Shown here in pieces: positions 44,846 through 56,425 of a stretch of DNA of 64,000 nucleotides; position 1 is the stretch's first letter, and every line of letters starts with the position of its first letter. Source of the stretch: Blasia pusilla (Eukaryota > Marchantiophyta > Marchantiopsida > Blasiales). A program made the translations under genes and the position numbers. The stretch spans positions 3,596,001 to 3,660,000 of the forward strand of contig CM114273.1 in assembly GCA_050084515.1 (NCBI GenBank), given 5' to 3'. The notes below the pieces were generated by a model that was given only the letters and a program-made list of their open reading frames with translations, ran no database searches and had not been told where the DNA came from.

Positions 44846-46420
44846 ACGCTTGGTTGGATGAAGCCTTTTTGCAAAATCTCCTCCCCTTGGATTTTGCATT
44901 CTTCTAATTCCCTTGCAGCGAAGCGGTAAGGAGCCTTCCATGATGATGTGCTTCTTGGAAGGACCTCAATCTTGTGGTCTACCCTCCGTTTGGATGGTAA
45001 TCCTTACGGTAAATTATTTTGGAATACATCTTTATATTCCTCCAATACTTCTCTTAACTCGTTTGGTACCTCTGAATATTTTTTCAAATCACCAACATCC
45101 CTTATTCAACCTAGGAAATATACATCTTGATGTTTGATGATGGTTTTTCCTAATACATATAGGGGTAGGGTTCTAGGACGTGATCTGACTCTATCTCTAT
45201 AAAGCCTCCACTCTCGGGTCTTCACAATTTTTTTCTCCAATCTACCCTTGGATTGTATTGTTCCATCCAAGGCATTCACAAGATAACATCATAATGTTCT
45301 AATCTAATGACCTTTATCTCCAACTCTTCATGATACTTTCCTATTCTCAAGTCTTCTTTTTGATCCCTTTCTAAAGCTAAGCCCAACTTCATAGTTATGG
45401 CTCTTGAAAGGAAGTTTTCTATTGCAGGAGGATCAATCAACATTCTAACTTGGGATCCTTCTACTTCCCCATCTATAATTCAAACCATTTACCTCCACAT
45501 GTTTGTGTTGATTCTCGCCTTTTTGCCTTTTGTTAGAACCAGTATATTCGCGAGGCAAGATTACTGATGGTTGGCGTTTCCTTGAGGTCCGCCTTCTTCG
45601 TCATCTTCCTATATGTTTCCTCCTTCAATATGATTAAAAGGGCGATGATATGGCACATTTTTGAGCCTACGAAGGCAAAAATTCATGGCTACATGACCAT
45701 ATCTACCACACTCAAAATTTTTTTGTGTATCTCTTCAGACTTTGAATTCTCTCCCTCTTCTAGGAACCCTGACCCCATCGGATCGAGGAGTAATCCCTTG
45801 TATGTTGGGATTCCAATCTCTCTCCATTGACACCTTTCCATTATACCTTCGTGGTGCACAACCATCTCGTGCTCGAAGGTTTCCCAACTCCATGGATGTG
45901 AGTCCGTAGTGGTTGTTCATGTAAGCAAACACCTCTCCTCCTCCTTCATAAACATTTGCCATACGTTGGGCACATGCGATTTCTTCATTGATATCTTTCG
46001 GGTTGTCTCGAATCACTTCTTGACGCACCCTCCTCTTCAAACCTCTCTTAAACAGATCGAGAGCTTCTGTCCCACTCATGTCGCGAATTTGTATCTGTAA
46101 GTTACAACTTCGATGTAGTCCTCCACAACACCTTTTCGCTCTAATCGCTATAGTTTCATTCTAGCAGTGAGGATTGGATCCATAGCTTGGAAATTTTGTA
46201 GCAGCCCTTGCTTCATTCCGCTTTATGTGATTTGTTGACTTGTTTCAATCAATGATCTCTCCCATCTTTGATACCATGTCAATGCTCGATCAGTTAACCA
46301 AGATCTTACGAACATTTGTGCAATACGATCATCAATGTTGAAAAGAGATAAATGGATTTCCATCCGAGTGATCCAACCCTCTAATATCCCCATGGCTCGA
46401 CTTCATTTGTACGTTTCTAC
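44846..46420 (-). pseudogene. Gypsy gag-pol remnant
   Basis: Gag: WITRMEIHLSLFNIDDRIAQ and ALTWYQRW, then ALDLFKRGLKRRVRQEVIRD, the usual retrotransposon gag pattern, with in-frame stops between. Protease: VRMLIDPPAIENFLSRAI, where the active-site D-[ST]-G is altered to D-P-P, followed by EHYDVIL and MPWMEQYNP. RT start: EVLEEYKDVFQNNLP, GLPSKRRVDHKIEVLP and LQKGFIQPSVSPYGA. All are diagnostic of plant Ty3/gypsy polyproteins. Gag packages RNA and the protease matures the polyprotein; neither works here. Confidence 0.82.
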
Positions 46421-47330
46421 CTTGCATGCCTTTGTCATTTTCAATATCAATGACACTTGGGCATTCATCTCCATCACTCTTTGTGTTTTTTGGGCCTCAA
46501 ATGCTCGCGCCCTTAAGGTTTCCTCACTCTCTCCAGAAGTCATGGCACTCATGGTTTCCATCTCCATGCCACCTATCAGAAGAACTCTCTCTGTCTACTC
46601 TCATATTTGTGATCGAAGCAACTCTTGCGCTAATTCTTGGATTTGGTTTTGACTTTGATCAAATGCAACTCTCTCAATTCACGAATTATATCCCTCAAAG
46701 TATCTTCCATGATCACAATAACTTTCCTTTGACCCTTTACTACCACTTTAATATAAGATCAAGATATACATTTGCTAATTTCGCACAATAGGAAGTACAA
46801 AAGGCAGTGTTGATGCAATGACTTCATCATAATACTCTTGGCCAAACTTCCTCACCATAAACTCTCTATATTCTACCTTAGGTTGACGAAGCACATGGAC
46901 TATACATTGAGTGTTAAAAAATACCTATGGGGACCTATTCAAATCCATTCTCCATATCTCACTTAAAAAAATTTATATAAATAGTGCAATCCCACATATG
47001 ATCATATGTAACAATAGGGAGGATCACCGAGAAACGAGACTCCATCACTTGCGTCATGAAAACTTCACCAAAGTGATATACGAGGTATCTCGTGAATCAA
47101 TGTTTATCTATATATAAGAGTTTGATAGTGAACGGATTGAGAAACGAAAATTAGGAGTCGCTTTCGCTCCCCCTCCATCCATTAACTGCAAAACAACCCT
47201 TGCCCCTTACCTTACTTGGAGCTCAATAACCACTACCAGCCTGTAACAAACCTATCTCACTTCAATAATGTATCAGTACTTGGTCATCCTTCCAAGAAGG
47301 ATAATCCACTCTTTTTGGAAGAGCAACCTT

Positions 47331-47342
47331 ACTCTGATACCA
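47331..47342 (-). promoter_or_regulatory. Primer binding site of the gypsy element
   Basis: On the minus strand TGGTATCAGAGT lies one base after the LTR end. It is complementary to the 3' end of initiator-Met tRNA, the usual primer of plant LTR retrotransposons (TGGTATCAGAGC). Confidence 0.85.
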
Positions 47343-47343
47343 T

Positions 47344-47651
47344 TGTAACTCTCCAGTTCATGGAACAACTCTAGAGTTGCTCAAAGGTAGAATGCCCCTT
47401 GAGGCCTCTCCTCGTCCTTTATATACTTAGAGATAGGTAAAATGAAGTAAACTAGCTATGCCTATCCTTATGTCACGTGTCTTATTCTCCTAACATGACA
47501 AAATCTTATATGGACTCTAATGTCCCTAATTCATCGTCTCCAACCTCATCCTTATCTTACTTTTTACCGACCTATGACCCCACTTTCATATTTATCTTAC
47601 GTATTTTATCTTTTCTCTTTTTGGTTGATTCTTTCCCACTTATGCGCTACA
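47344..47651 (-). repeat. Gypsy LTR, about 308 bp
   Basis: Begins TGTAGCGCATAAG and ends GAGAGTTACA on the minus strand, giving TGT/ACA termini. A TATATAAAGG promoter lies at about 47415-47430. The left-hand end (high coordinate) is an estimate. Confidence 0.65.
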
Positions 47652-47689
47652 TGTCATAGATTCTAACTTAATTATGATTAACAAAGGAT

Positions 47690-49740
47690 GGTTACGGTTA
47701 CGCCTTGAAAAAAAGAATCTTTTCTATTTCCCTTTAATCAAGGATCTCATCTTGAACTTACATTTGGGACACTTGATCTTTAGGTGTATCTAGACTTCTA
47801 CAAAATTTTCAAGAAAAATGGTTTTGTAAGAAAAAACCCAAAAATGTTTTAGTGGTCTTTTGGACTTATGATATTAGACTTTTTAGGAAAAGAGGGTCTT
47901 TCCAATTTCCATCTTGTTCAAGGACCTCATCTTTATCTAAAATTTGGGACGCTTGATACTTAAGGTGTATTTAGACTTCTTCAAAAGATTCAAGCAAAAT
48001 GGAATTGTAACTAAAAGCCCATAAATATTTGAATGGTTTTTGGACCCTCAAGATAAGACCTTTTAGGAGCAAAGATCTTTCTAATTTTCATCTTGTTCAA
48101 TGTCCTTATCTTGACCTGAAATTTAGTCCACTTAATGCTTAAGATGTATCTAGACTTCTTGGAAACTTTCAAGAAAAATGGAGGTATGACCAAATTTCCA
48201 AAAATAGTTAAGTGGATTTTGGACCCCTACGATTAGACCTCCTAGCAAAAGAGGATTTTCAAGGACCTCATTTTGACTTGAAATTTGGGACGCTTAATTC
48301 TTAAGGTGTATCTAGATTTCTTGGAAAGATTAAAGCAAAATAGAGTGTAACCAAAAGCCCTGAAATATTTAATTGATTTTTGGACCCGTGAGATCACACT
48401 TTTTAGCAAAAGAGGATCATTCCAATTTCCATCTTCTTCGAGGACATCATCTTGAGCTTAAATTCAAGGCACTTGATCATTACCGTAACAATATATCTAG
48501 ACTTTTTGAAAATTTTCAAGAAAATGCAGATACAAACAAAAGCCCAAAAATATTTAAGTGGTTTTTGGACCCACGCCATTAAACCTTGAAGTTCTTGGAA
48601 AAGGAGGTCTTTCCAATTTCTATATTGTTCTAGGATCTCATCTCGACTTGAAATTTGGGAAAAAATTTGGTGCACTTGGACTTCTTGGAAAGATTCAAGC
48701 AAAACAGAATTGTGATCAAAATTCCAAAAATATTTAAGTGGGTTTTGGACCCGTGCGATAAGACTTTCTAGCAAAAGAGACTCTTTCTATTTTCCATCTT
48801 GTTCAAGGATCTCATCTTGACCTTAAATTCAAGAAACTTGTTCCTTAAGGTATATCTAGAATTCTTGGAAAGATTCAAGCAAAATAGAGTTGTAACCAAA
48901 AGCCCATTGTTCAAGTGGTTTTTGGACCCGCGAGATTAGACATTTTGGCAAAAGAGGGTCTTTCTAGTTTCCATGTTATTCAAGCACCTCATCTTGAGCT
49001 GAAATTCACGAAACTTGATTTTTAAGGTGTACCTAGACTTCCTATAAAGTTTCAAGGAAAATGGAGTTGTGATCCAAAGGCCAAAAATATTTAAGTGGTT
49101 TTTGGACTTGCGTGATCAAACCTTCTTGGAAAAAAAAGTCTCTCCAATTTCCATCTTGTTCAAGGTTCTCATCTTGTCTTGAAATTTGGGACTATTTATT
49201 CCTAAGATGTATCTAGACTTTTTGGAAAGTTTCAAGAGAAATAGAGTCGTGAAAAAAATTCCAAAAATATTTAAGTGGATTTTAGACTTTCACGATTAGA
49301 CCTTCTAGCAAAAGAGGGTATTTTTATTTTCCATCTTTTTCAAGGACCTCATCTTGACCTTAAATTTGGGACCCTTGATTGCAAAGGCAAATCTAGACTT
49401 CCCACAAATTTTCAAGAAAATTAAAGTTGCGATGAGAAGTCCAAAAATATTTCAATTATTTTTGGACTTATGCGATTAGACCTTCTAGCAAAGGGGGATG
49501 TTTCTAATTTCCATATTCTTCAAGGACCTCATCTTGAGCTGAAATTTGGGACACATGATTGCTAAGGTGTACCTAGACTTCCTTGAAAGTTCCAAGGAAA
49601 ATACAATAGTGACCCAAAAAAAAAAACATTTAAATGGTTTGTGGACTCGCGCGATTAGACCTTATCGGAAAAAAGGATCTTTATAAATTCTATCATGTTC
49701 AAGGATCTCATCTTGACTTGAAAGTTGCATACAAAATATT
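47690..49740. repeat. Satellite-like tandem array, period about 180 bp, about 11 copies
   Basis: The block TTTTTGGACCC.CG.GATTAGACC recurs at about 47867, 48042, 48222, 48382, 48567, 48747, 48921, 49103, 49285, 49463 and 49642, so spacing is 160-185 bp. Each unit also contains CCATCTTGTTCAAGGACCTC, CTTAAGGTGTATCTAGACTT, a GGAAAGATTCAAGCAAAATGG-like block and CCAAAAATATTTAAGTGG. Copies differ by perhaps 15-25%, so the array is old. It sits directly behind the gypsy LTR. Confidence 0.93.
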
Positions 49741-51030
49741 TTGAAAACTCTCCTCAAGACCGTACTTTTCAATTGGAACCTCAATGTAAGAGATTGCATT
49801 ATTATCGAGAATATCACAAAAAGGAATATCTACAAAATGAAAATCTTGCAATATTCTTTGGAGAATAAGTTTCCTACAACTACTTACTAATACGTTTTTA
49901 AAATTACTAACTTCACCAATGACTCTTAGACCTATGGTTGGGTCCGATGGGTTTAGATATAGGCCGTAATTTGGAGGCTCTAGAGTTTTAAGTCGTGTGG
50001 ATTGACGAAGATTTCGTATTGCAATTTTATCATCAGAGCAAAGGTATGAACTATCCATGCCATCATTGATAGGTTGAGAGTTCTATACAACAGGTATGAG
50101 AGCCTCATCATCACCAAGCTCATCTATTGAGTCCACTCTTTCAACATTCAAAGATTGTTGAGGAAAATCCCTTCGTGGTTCACTAGACTTGGTGGAATAA
50201 TTCTGAATACCTACCGGTGCGACAATATGAGCAAGATTCCACCATGTACAAGTCCGTCCTATGCCCGACCCACACCTGAGCCCGTCCGGAGCCCTCCCTG
50301 AATCCCGCCGCATAGACCCGGGTTGATGGAGCCTACATCCGTTGCGTGGCTTGCCAAGGCCCGCGGTTGGCCAGCAACCAGACTTGTAGGCCACGCTCAA
50401 TCCTCGTTGGGCGGGCTCACGCCCACGTAGGGTCCGTGCAGAGCATGCCCAATGAATGCCAAGCCCGTCCTACGGGCTTGGTTGCAAGCCGACCCCGAGC
50501 CATGCAACGGGTGCGTGCTCTGTCAGCTCGGGTCTATGCGGTGGGCTCTAGGGCATGCTCAGGTATTTGGGCCCATGCATATATATACGTCCTTAGGATG
50601 AATATAATTCCGTGGACACGGATTTGTCTACGTGCAACCTTGAATAGAAGGGTCGTAGGTAGTATTAGTAGAAATGCTTCTTGTATTCACTTGGATTGAA
50701 GTACTCATGTGTTGTTCTTACTCGTGCTCTCCAATCTAATTTTCCATTACATAGTCATCTTTGTCTCTTCCATAAGGGCTAAGGCTTGGATGACACATTG
50801 GTCCCTCAGATTCAAAGTTTTTAGCGTTGCCTTTATGGGTATATTGCCTTCCTTTGTTGCCATATATTCCGCATAACACATCCACACCCTCTAGGTCCTC
50901 ATCTTGCAAGTCCATGTTATCTTCATGATTACCATCAAGTTTCTTGCATGTAAGCTAGACTCACTACCATCTTCTACAACCCTTCTAATTTTGTCTTGTC
51001 CATCCCTTTCACAGAAGTATTGATTCTACA
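49741..51030. other. Intergenic DNA with a GC-rich, CpG-containing patch
   Basis: 50240-50590 is unusually GC-rich with repeated GCCCG and GGGCT words, inside AT-rich flanks. No coding domain is recognised. A minus frame at 49708-50058 (116 codons) shows nothing known. The dispersed CCGTGGACACGGA repeat lies at 50588-50643. Confidence 0.45.
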
Positions 51031-51084
51031 AAAATATTTGTCTTGATTTTTGCAAAAAATCTTTATCTTAAAACCTTGAGTTTG

Positions 51085-52570
51085 TGTAGATGTACACCAA
51101 ATCCCAAGCACGCTCATTGGTCAATTTATTCTTGTGCTTATTATGGATCAAACCATAACTATTCCAATTTCTTTATGTTGAAGAGGAACAAATCACTTGT
51201 GCTAATATGGACTTAGCCAAAGAGTGCAATGTTGGGGCACCTTGATTGTGCATGCTCCACCAATCGGAGGGGCTAAGTAAGTCAAAGACTTCCTTACCAA
51301 ACTCATCCATGAATAGTTCCTAATGATTCACAATATTGCCCAACTCTCGTAAACAAGTACATAGATAAAAATTAGCCTTAGTATAATTGAGATCATGCAC
51401 CCCTTTGCATAGACTTTAAGATATTTTTTTAAATCTCTCATGCACTTAGCAATTTAAGTGACGTCTTGAATATCATCAAGAAGATTGACAATGTAAGTGG
51501 TGAGAATATAGCCTAATATATGTAATTTATTGTGGATAAGTGCCCACCGCATTAAATAATTTCCGTAGCTCTAGACAGTGTCACAAAGAACCGAAATGCC
51601 TTTTATCCACATCAGACCATGAAGTTACAAGAAAAGAACAAGTCTCTTTCATTATCTTAAATATAAAGCAATAAATATGCCTCGTCATTGATTTATCACC
51701 ATCACACTCTCTCAAGAGAAGAATAGTTGGCAAAACCACAATAAATAATTTTTCATCTTCTATCCAAAAATCTTGATTGGCCATGATAGTCTCAATCTCT
51801 CGTGCCTTCTCCCTTTGCTTCGTACCCCTCCCTAAAAGCATTTGTGGCAACCATGGTATAGAACGTCTCCCTCAATTCTAAGACAAGTTCCTATATTATA
51901 AAGTTTGTTGTTGAGCGTCTGTTTTCAAGAAATAAAAATAATCTCTTTACTGGGTTGGTTTCCATGAATATGGCCATCACCTATATTTTTGTCTTTACAA
52001 ATACTACCATCTCACGAGCTTGTGCAAAAATCTTGTCCATCCAAGGCGACTTACCATATTCCATACCAGATCAAGAAAATGTGATACCCCAAAGAATATG
52101 AAACTTTGCTTCAATAAGTTTTTGTGCTGCTCGCTCATTGCTAGCTATTTCTATCATAAGTTGCAACACATTCTTTGGACCTATGCGCATGATAGTACTT
52201 CTATGTGACATGCTAACCATTCACTTGTTTGGGATTCCCCCTTGTCTCTACTGACTTAATCATTACCTCACCTTAAGGATACGATACCATGATGTTCACT
52301 AAAGAATCATTCTTTACATTGGTCCAAGAATCCATGATAATCGTAGTCCCCAAATGTAAATTCTCCAATATGCTATCCACCTTTTCCTTCACCTTCCCCA
52401 TATGTTCCTTAAGGAGAGTGATGCCTAATGAATTGTAATTAAGACTTTGTAACCCTTTACCTTTGTTGTTGCCAACACTACTTGTTTGAAAGCATCTTGA
52501 CGTACTACGCTAAATGGTATACCATATTTGCAGAAATACTTTGTCCACATGTCATTTGCAACTTCTATTC
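51085..52570 (-). pseudogene. hAT-family transposase relic (DUF659 type)
   Basis: Minus-strand fragments follow the hAT order. They are DMWTKYFCKYGIPFSVVRQD (about 52490-52570); the DUF659 stretch GTTIIMDSWTNVKNDSLVNI then MVSYP...MIKSVET (about 52240-52400); a section resembling the RNase H-like core (MIEIASNERAAQKLIEAKF, then PWMDKIFAQAREMVVFVK, about 51990-52190); LPTILLLRECDGDKSMTRHI (51581-51850); and the C-terminal dimerisation part RNWNSYGLIHNKHKNKL, ending WDLVYIYTNSRF (about 51085-51220). Stops and shifts interrupt every part. Element ends and 8-bp target duplications were not found. Confidence 0.8.
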
Positions 52571-52890
52571 CTTTGATGTTGAAAGAATCCATCTATTAGC
52601 TCGTTTCTTTTCGGTTCTACTAGTAGTCTCACTCGGACTAGCTACTCTTATGTATTCATTGAGATTGTCATTTGGTGTTATGTCCGTAACCCCATCAACA
52701 TTGGACACAACATAAACATTTTTTCTTGTCTGTTGCAAACCTATTTTGTAATGGCGTCGTCTCCTCCACTTCACTCAAGGGTCCATATATATTCTCACTT
52801 ATAAGTTCATCTATATATGAAGAAAAAAACTTCCACAAAAGAGTAGAGAGAGGGAGACATGAAGGCAACCATTTACCAAATTTCATTTTT

Positions 52891-52990
52891 TCCCGCATGT
52901 AGCCCACTTTCAGCCCGCATCCTTCATACCAACCCGCAATGTTCTGCGGCATGTGGCCCACCTTCAGCCCGCTTCCTTCATCCCACCAGG
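52891..52990. repeat. Tandem duplication, period about 49 bp
   Basis: Two copies of GCATGTAGCCCACTTTCAGC / GCATGTGGCCCACCTTCAGC, each followed by CCGC.TCCTTCAT.CCA. Confidence 0.9.
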
Positions 52991-53119
52991 TACCTATTCC
53001 TACGGCTAGAACCCTCGCAGGGACCAGGACGTCAACAAAACCCGGGGTGATGATTGGCTTGACATGTCCGTGGATATGTCCAACCCATGGATGCACTTGT
53101 CCGTTTTGGTACAACCTTG

Positions 53120-53680
53120 ATGTGGATCATTTGAAGCATCCCATTTTTTATTCCTCCATGAACTTATAGGGATCATTTGAAGAATTCCAATTTGGATCCC
53201 TCTAAGAAGTAATGAAGCATCATTTGAAGCATTCAAAAATAAAGTTGCTCAAAGTGTTTTTCCTACTAATTGACCGTCTTCTTACCTTGTCAATATGCTA
53301 TAAAACACTTTAAATCTGGATATCTTCAAATTCCCATTTCTCAATGGTATAGCAAGAGGGCATAATTCCTCTTAGCTTGTGAATATACATTAAAATACTT
53401 TAAATCTAGCAATCTCTAGGATTACCATCTTTAAGGATATAGGTAGAGAACATATTTATTCTTATTTAGCTGGAGTGAGGAGACTACAAGGAAAGATTAT
53501 GGTGAGTTGATATAAGTTGAGCATATGTTTAAGGAAGTAACCATGGGACGCTCACTTGAGAGCCACTCTTGTGTGAGGAACTTTGTGGGTTGCATATTTT
53601 CACATGTTTGCAGGAGCAGGTGCTGATTTTCACAGAGTTCTAACATTTATCGTACCTTTGGAGTGTGGCTTATGTCATCA
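53120..53680. other. AT-rich spacer
   Basis: Contains a short repeated GATCATTTGAAG.ATTCC-like block (53118-53245). No gene seen. Confidence 0.4.
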
Positions 53681-53689
53681 TGGATCGAT

Positions 53690-54840
53690 GGAGTTCACCA
53701 CCCACTTTATGAAGCACCTCGTTGTTAGATCACGCATCTGGACACTCTTGCTGCTGTTGAGCATTGTGGGTGCTGACGAACGGATCCAAGCTCCCCACAA
53801 AGTCTCCTCAAAAAGCAGACGATGAGGATTCCACCAAGCTCTGGCCGGAAATCCGCAGTTGCAATTGATTATCGCATGGCTACCTTGCATTCAGAAGCTC
53901 CAAGATCGCTTCAACCCCAACCCCAACCCCATAGCTCTATATACATCCTCCGTAGAAAACCTGTCAGCTCAACCATCTTCTGCAAAAGTGGTTCAAACAA
54001 CGACATACACGCAAAGCAGATACTTGAGAACTCCTCACCTCACCAGCCTTGAGTGAGGTCTGCCAGTGAATATATCTATCAAATTTAACTTGATATTTAT
54101 ATACCCGATTTAGTCAGGGGATTAATCATTCATCTAGAACAGCGTTAACGAAGCATATATTGTTGCTCTTGTTTTCGCCAAAAACGCTTTTATAGGGACA
54201 CGTAGCGCCATAGCTGACTTGAGCCCAAGAGCCGAATAGGTAGGCCCCTTCCCGATTGCCATGGCCTTTTTTCTAATCTCTCTTAGAGAACTGAAGAGGA
54301 GAATGTGAAAAGACAAGGAGCCAAGCTGTTCTTCATGATCATGAGAGAGACTTTAACTAACTTAGAGAGGAAATGATTATGGCTGCGTGTGCTCATAACT
54401 AGGAGGAGGAGGAGGAGAAAGGGGTTAGGGTCGAATGAAGTAAAGGGGATGCCATACATGATTCCATTGAATTTGCTTACAGCTCCTCCACCACATCTCC
54501 AAGAATGTATTTTTCATCCATTCATTACACACATTCACGTAACGTAAGCATTGTTCAAGTTTATATCCAGTTCCATAAAAAGTCCAAGTTTACTTGGGGA
54601 TTTGTAGTTCATCGTCGAGCACAGCTGCAATGATGTTTATGTCTGAGAACCACCAGTGTCACGTGTTTGAGATAGTGAATGGTTACGCACCTCCAGTGAT
54701 ATACCCGAACAGCGGACATGGAAGCGTTGCTGGGATTCGCCAACTTGGAGATTCCAAAATCTGCCAGTTTCGCATCAAGATCGGAGTCTTTCGGGATGTT
54801 TCTGGGCTTCAGGTCTCTAGGCAGATTCTGTGAAAGTAAG
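53690..54840 (-). pseudogene. Receptor-kinase relic related to the gene at 56.4-60.5 kb
   Basis: 54700-54840 encodes DLKPRNIPKDSDLDAKLADF then GISKLANPSN, a decayed kinase catalytic loop and DFG region. 53740-53980 aligns with the last exon of the intact-looking gene: CGGATCCAAGCTC, CTGGCCGG, CATTCAGAAGCTCCA and ATAGCTCTATATACATC match its 56670-56810. The stretch between (54000-54690) corresponds to the intron position. Multiple indels and stops are present. Confidence 0.78.
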
Positions 54841-54978
54841 CCAAGCCGTGAGCGGAAGCACTCTTCCCAGCTGACGGATATATGTGTGCACCACTTAAAG
54901 TACATACACGATGAATTCGTGTAGTACTCGAAGACGACTACCAATTCACACACCAAGAAACGTCAGCATTCGGCTGCT

Positions 54979-55000
54979 TCTCTCTCTCTCTCTCTCTCTC
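54979..55000. repeat. (TC)11 microsatellite
   Basis: Uninterrupted TC dinucleotides. Confidence 0.9.
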
Positions 55001-55369
55001 ACAGTTTAGGACGGGGCCAAATTAATCCCCTTGAACCATGAGAAAGCAAACGCCTGCGTCTCGTGTGACGATGGGATGAAACCTCTAATCATTTCTTGGT
55101 CTCCTCGCAAAACTCACAACACACATATGCTGATATTAAGCCGGTAACACCAGAATTGTTCATCGCATTCACCATTCAGTATCCTTGATTCATTGCCCAA
55201 AGCTGTAATGTATCTATTGGGGTAAGTAATGTCTATTGGGGATCCCAATATGGTGTGGTGTGGTAGGTGAAGTAGATGATTCGTTTCGTCGGTGTCTCCC
55301 TCCTCACACCATATGAAAGTGTCTCCCTTCTTCACTAGTTTCAAGCACCGTCCAACCGTTTTTGCACGG

Positions 55370-55740
55370 GGTCTATGGTCGCAAGGCTACGACACGACAG
55401 GTACTACACTCTCTCTCTCTCCCAACGTTAGCATCTCTCGTTCTCGGCATCCACGAAGCTGTCTTCGTGAAACTCCGCTGTGGCGATCTTCATGTTTTCA
55501 TGTTTCACTCTCCCCAGCGTTAGCAGCTCTTGTTCTCGTCATGCACGCTTTTGCCACCGTAGCCCAGAAAGTTCTGTCTTCGTGAAATTCAGCAATGGCG
55601 GTCCTCACATCTTCGGCAGTCAACCGCAGACCAGCCAAATTCAGGAAGCGACCATAGCTATGAGGGGTCGAATTTTCATGTTTGAGTTTCGTCTTGTAAA
55701 GGAATGAGAATACCAAACCCACGAGGAGTTAGGGTTAGAA
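55370..55740 (-). pseudogene. Scrambled receptor-kinase fragments
   Basis: Minus-strand pieces include LRLTAEDVRTAIAEFHEDRT, a second KIATAEFHED-like copy near 55460-55490, and ELLTLGRVK near 55500. The complete gene has MTPEELRIASDDFHEEN and ELQTLGRVRHRN. They are in the wrong order and partly duplicated, so this is a rearranged fragment of a related kinase. Confidence 0.6.
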
Positions 55741-55997
55741 TAGGTGCGACAACGCATAGGAAGTAAAACTATCTCTCAAAGAAAAAATGTTTCACTCATA
55801 TGGATTTATGGAGGGGAGAATAGCTCCATTCCATAATCCAAGGAGGTAGAGGATGGTAGTACTAGGCAAGAAACGAATTTTAATCCTCGGAACTTGGTTC
55901 CTCATATTCCTCTAGTTCGTACGATGCCTCATTATCCACTTTGTCCTACATGAGGAGGAGGAGGAGGAGGAGTTGTGCCTTCAATCCCATACCAGCG

Positions 55998-56172
55998 AAG
56001 GAACCTTAAATAAAGATGGGAACCTTAAGTAGAAGCTCTTGTGGAGCTAATCACCCCACAAGGAGCTTTAAAGAAAGATGGCCACCTTCAATAGAAGCTC
56101 TAAGACTTATGGAGCTAATCACCCCACAAGGAACCTTAAAGAAAGATGACAACCTTCAATAGAAGCTCTTAT
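55998..56172. repeat. Tandem repeat, about 62-68 bp, nearly three copies
   Basis: Units start AAGGAACCTTAAA at 55998, 56060 (AAGGAGCTTTAAA) and 56128, and share AATAGAAGCTCT and GAGCTAATCACCCCACA. Lies in the 3' flank of the receptor kinase gene. Confidence 0.88.
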
Positions 56173-56425
56173 ATTCTACTGCTGCTGCAGATTACACATC
56201 TACTCCTGCTGCTGCTGCTGCTGCTGCTGCAGATTATACACCTGCTGCTGCTGCTTCTGATTACACATCTACTGCTGCTGCTGCTGCAGATTACACATCT
56301 CCTGCTGCTGCTGCAGATTATACACCTACTGCTGCTGCTTCTGATTACACATCTACTGCTGCTGCTGCAGAGTACACATCTACTGCTGCTGCTGCAGATT
56401 ACACATCTCCTGCTGCTGCTGGTGG
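56173..56425. repeat. CTG/CAG-rich minisatellite overlapping the receptor kinase stop codon
   Basis: About nine units of (CTG)3-8 joined to CAGATTACACATCT-type spacers. The last units include the final codons and stop (56399-56401) of the receptor kinase on the minus strand. Confidence 0.93.

Larger units (their letters stand above)
44846..47651 (-). mobile_element. Ty3/gypsy retrotransposon fragment: LTR, PBS, gag, protease, start of RT
   Basis: Minus-strand order is LTR (47344-47651), primer site (47331-47342), gag (about 45735-46420), protease (about 45235-45490) and RT N-terminus (44846-45090). It lacks the rest of RT, RNase H, integrase and the second LTR, so it is truncated at its 3' side. 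Several in-frame stops and shifts show it is dead. Confidence 0.8.

Noticed and set aside
48403-48774. Minus-strand ORF of 123 codons in the satellite array
   Set aside because: It lies wholly inside the 180-bp tandem array; open frames in single units are not maintained across the others.
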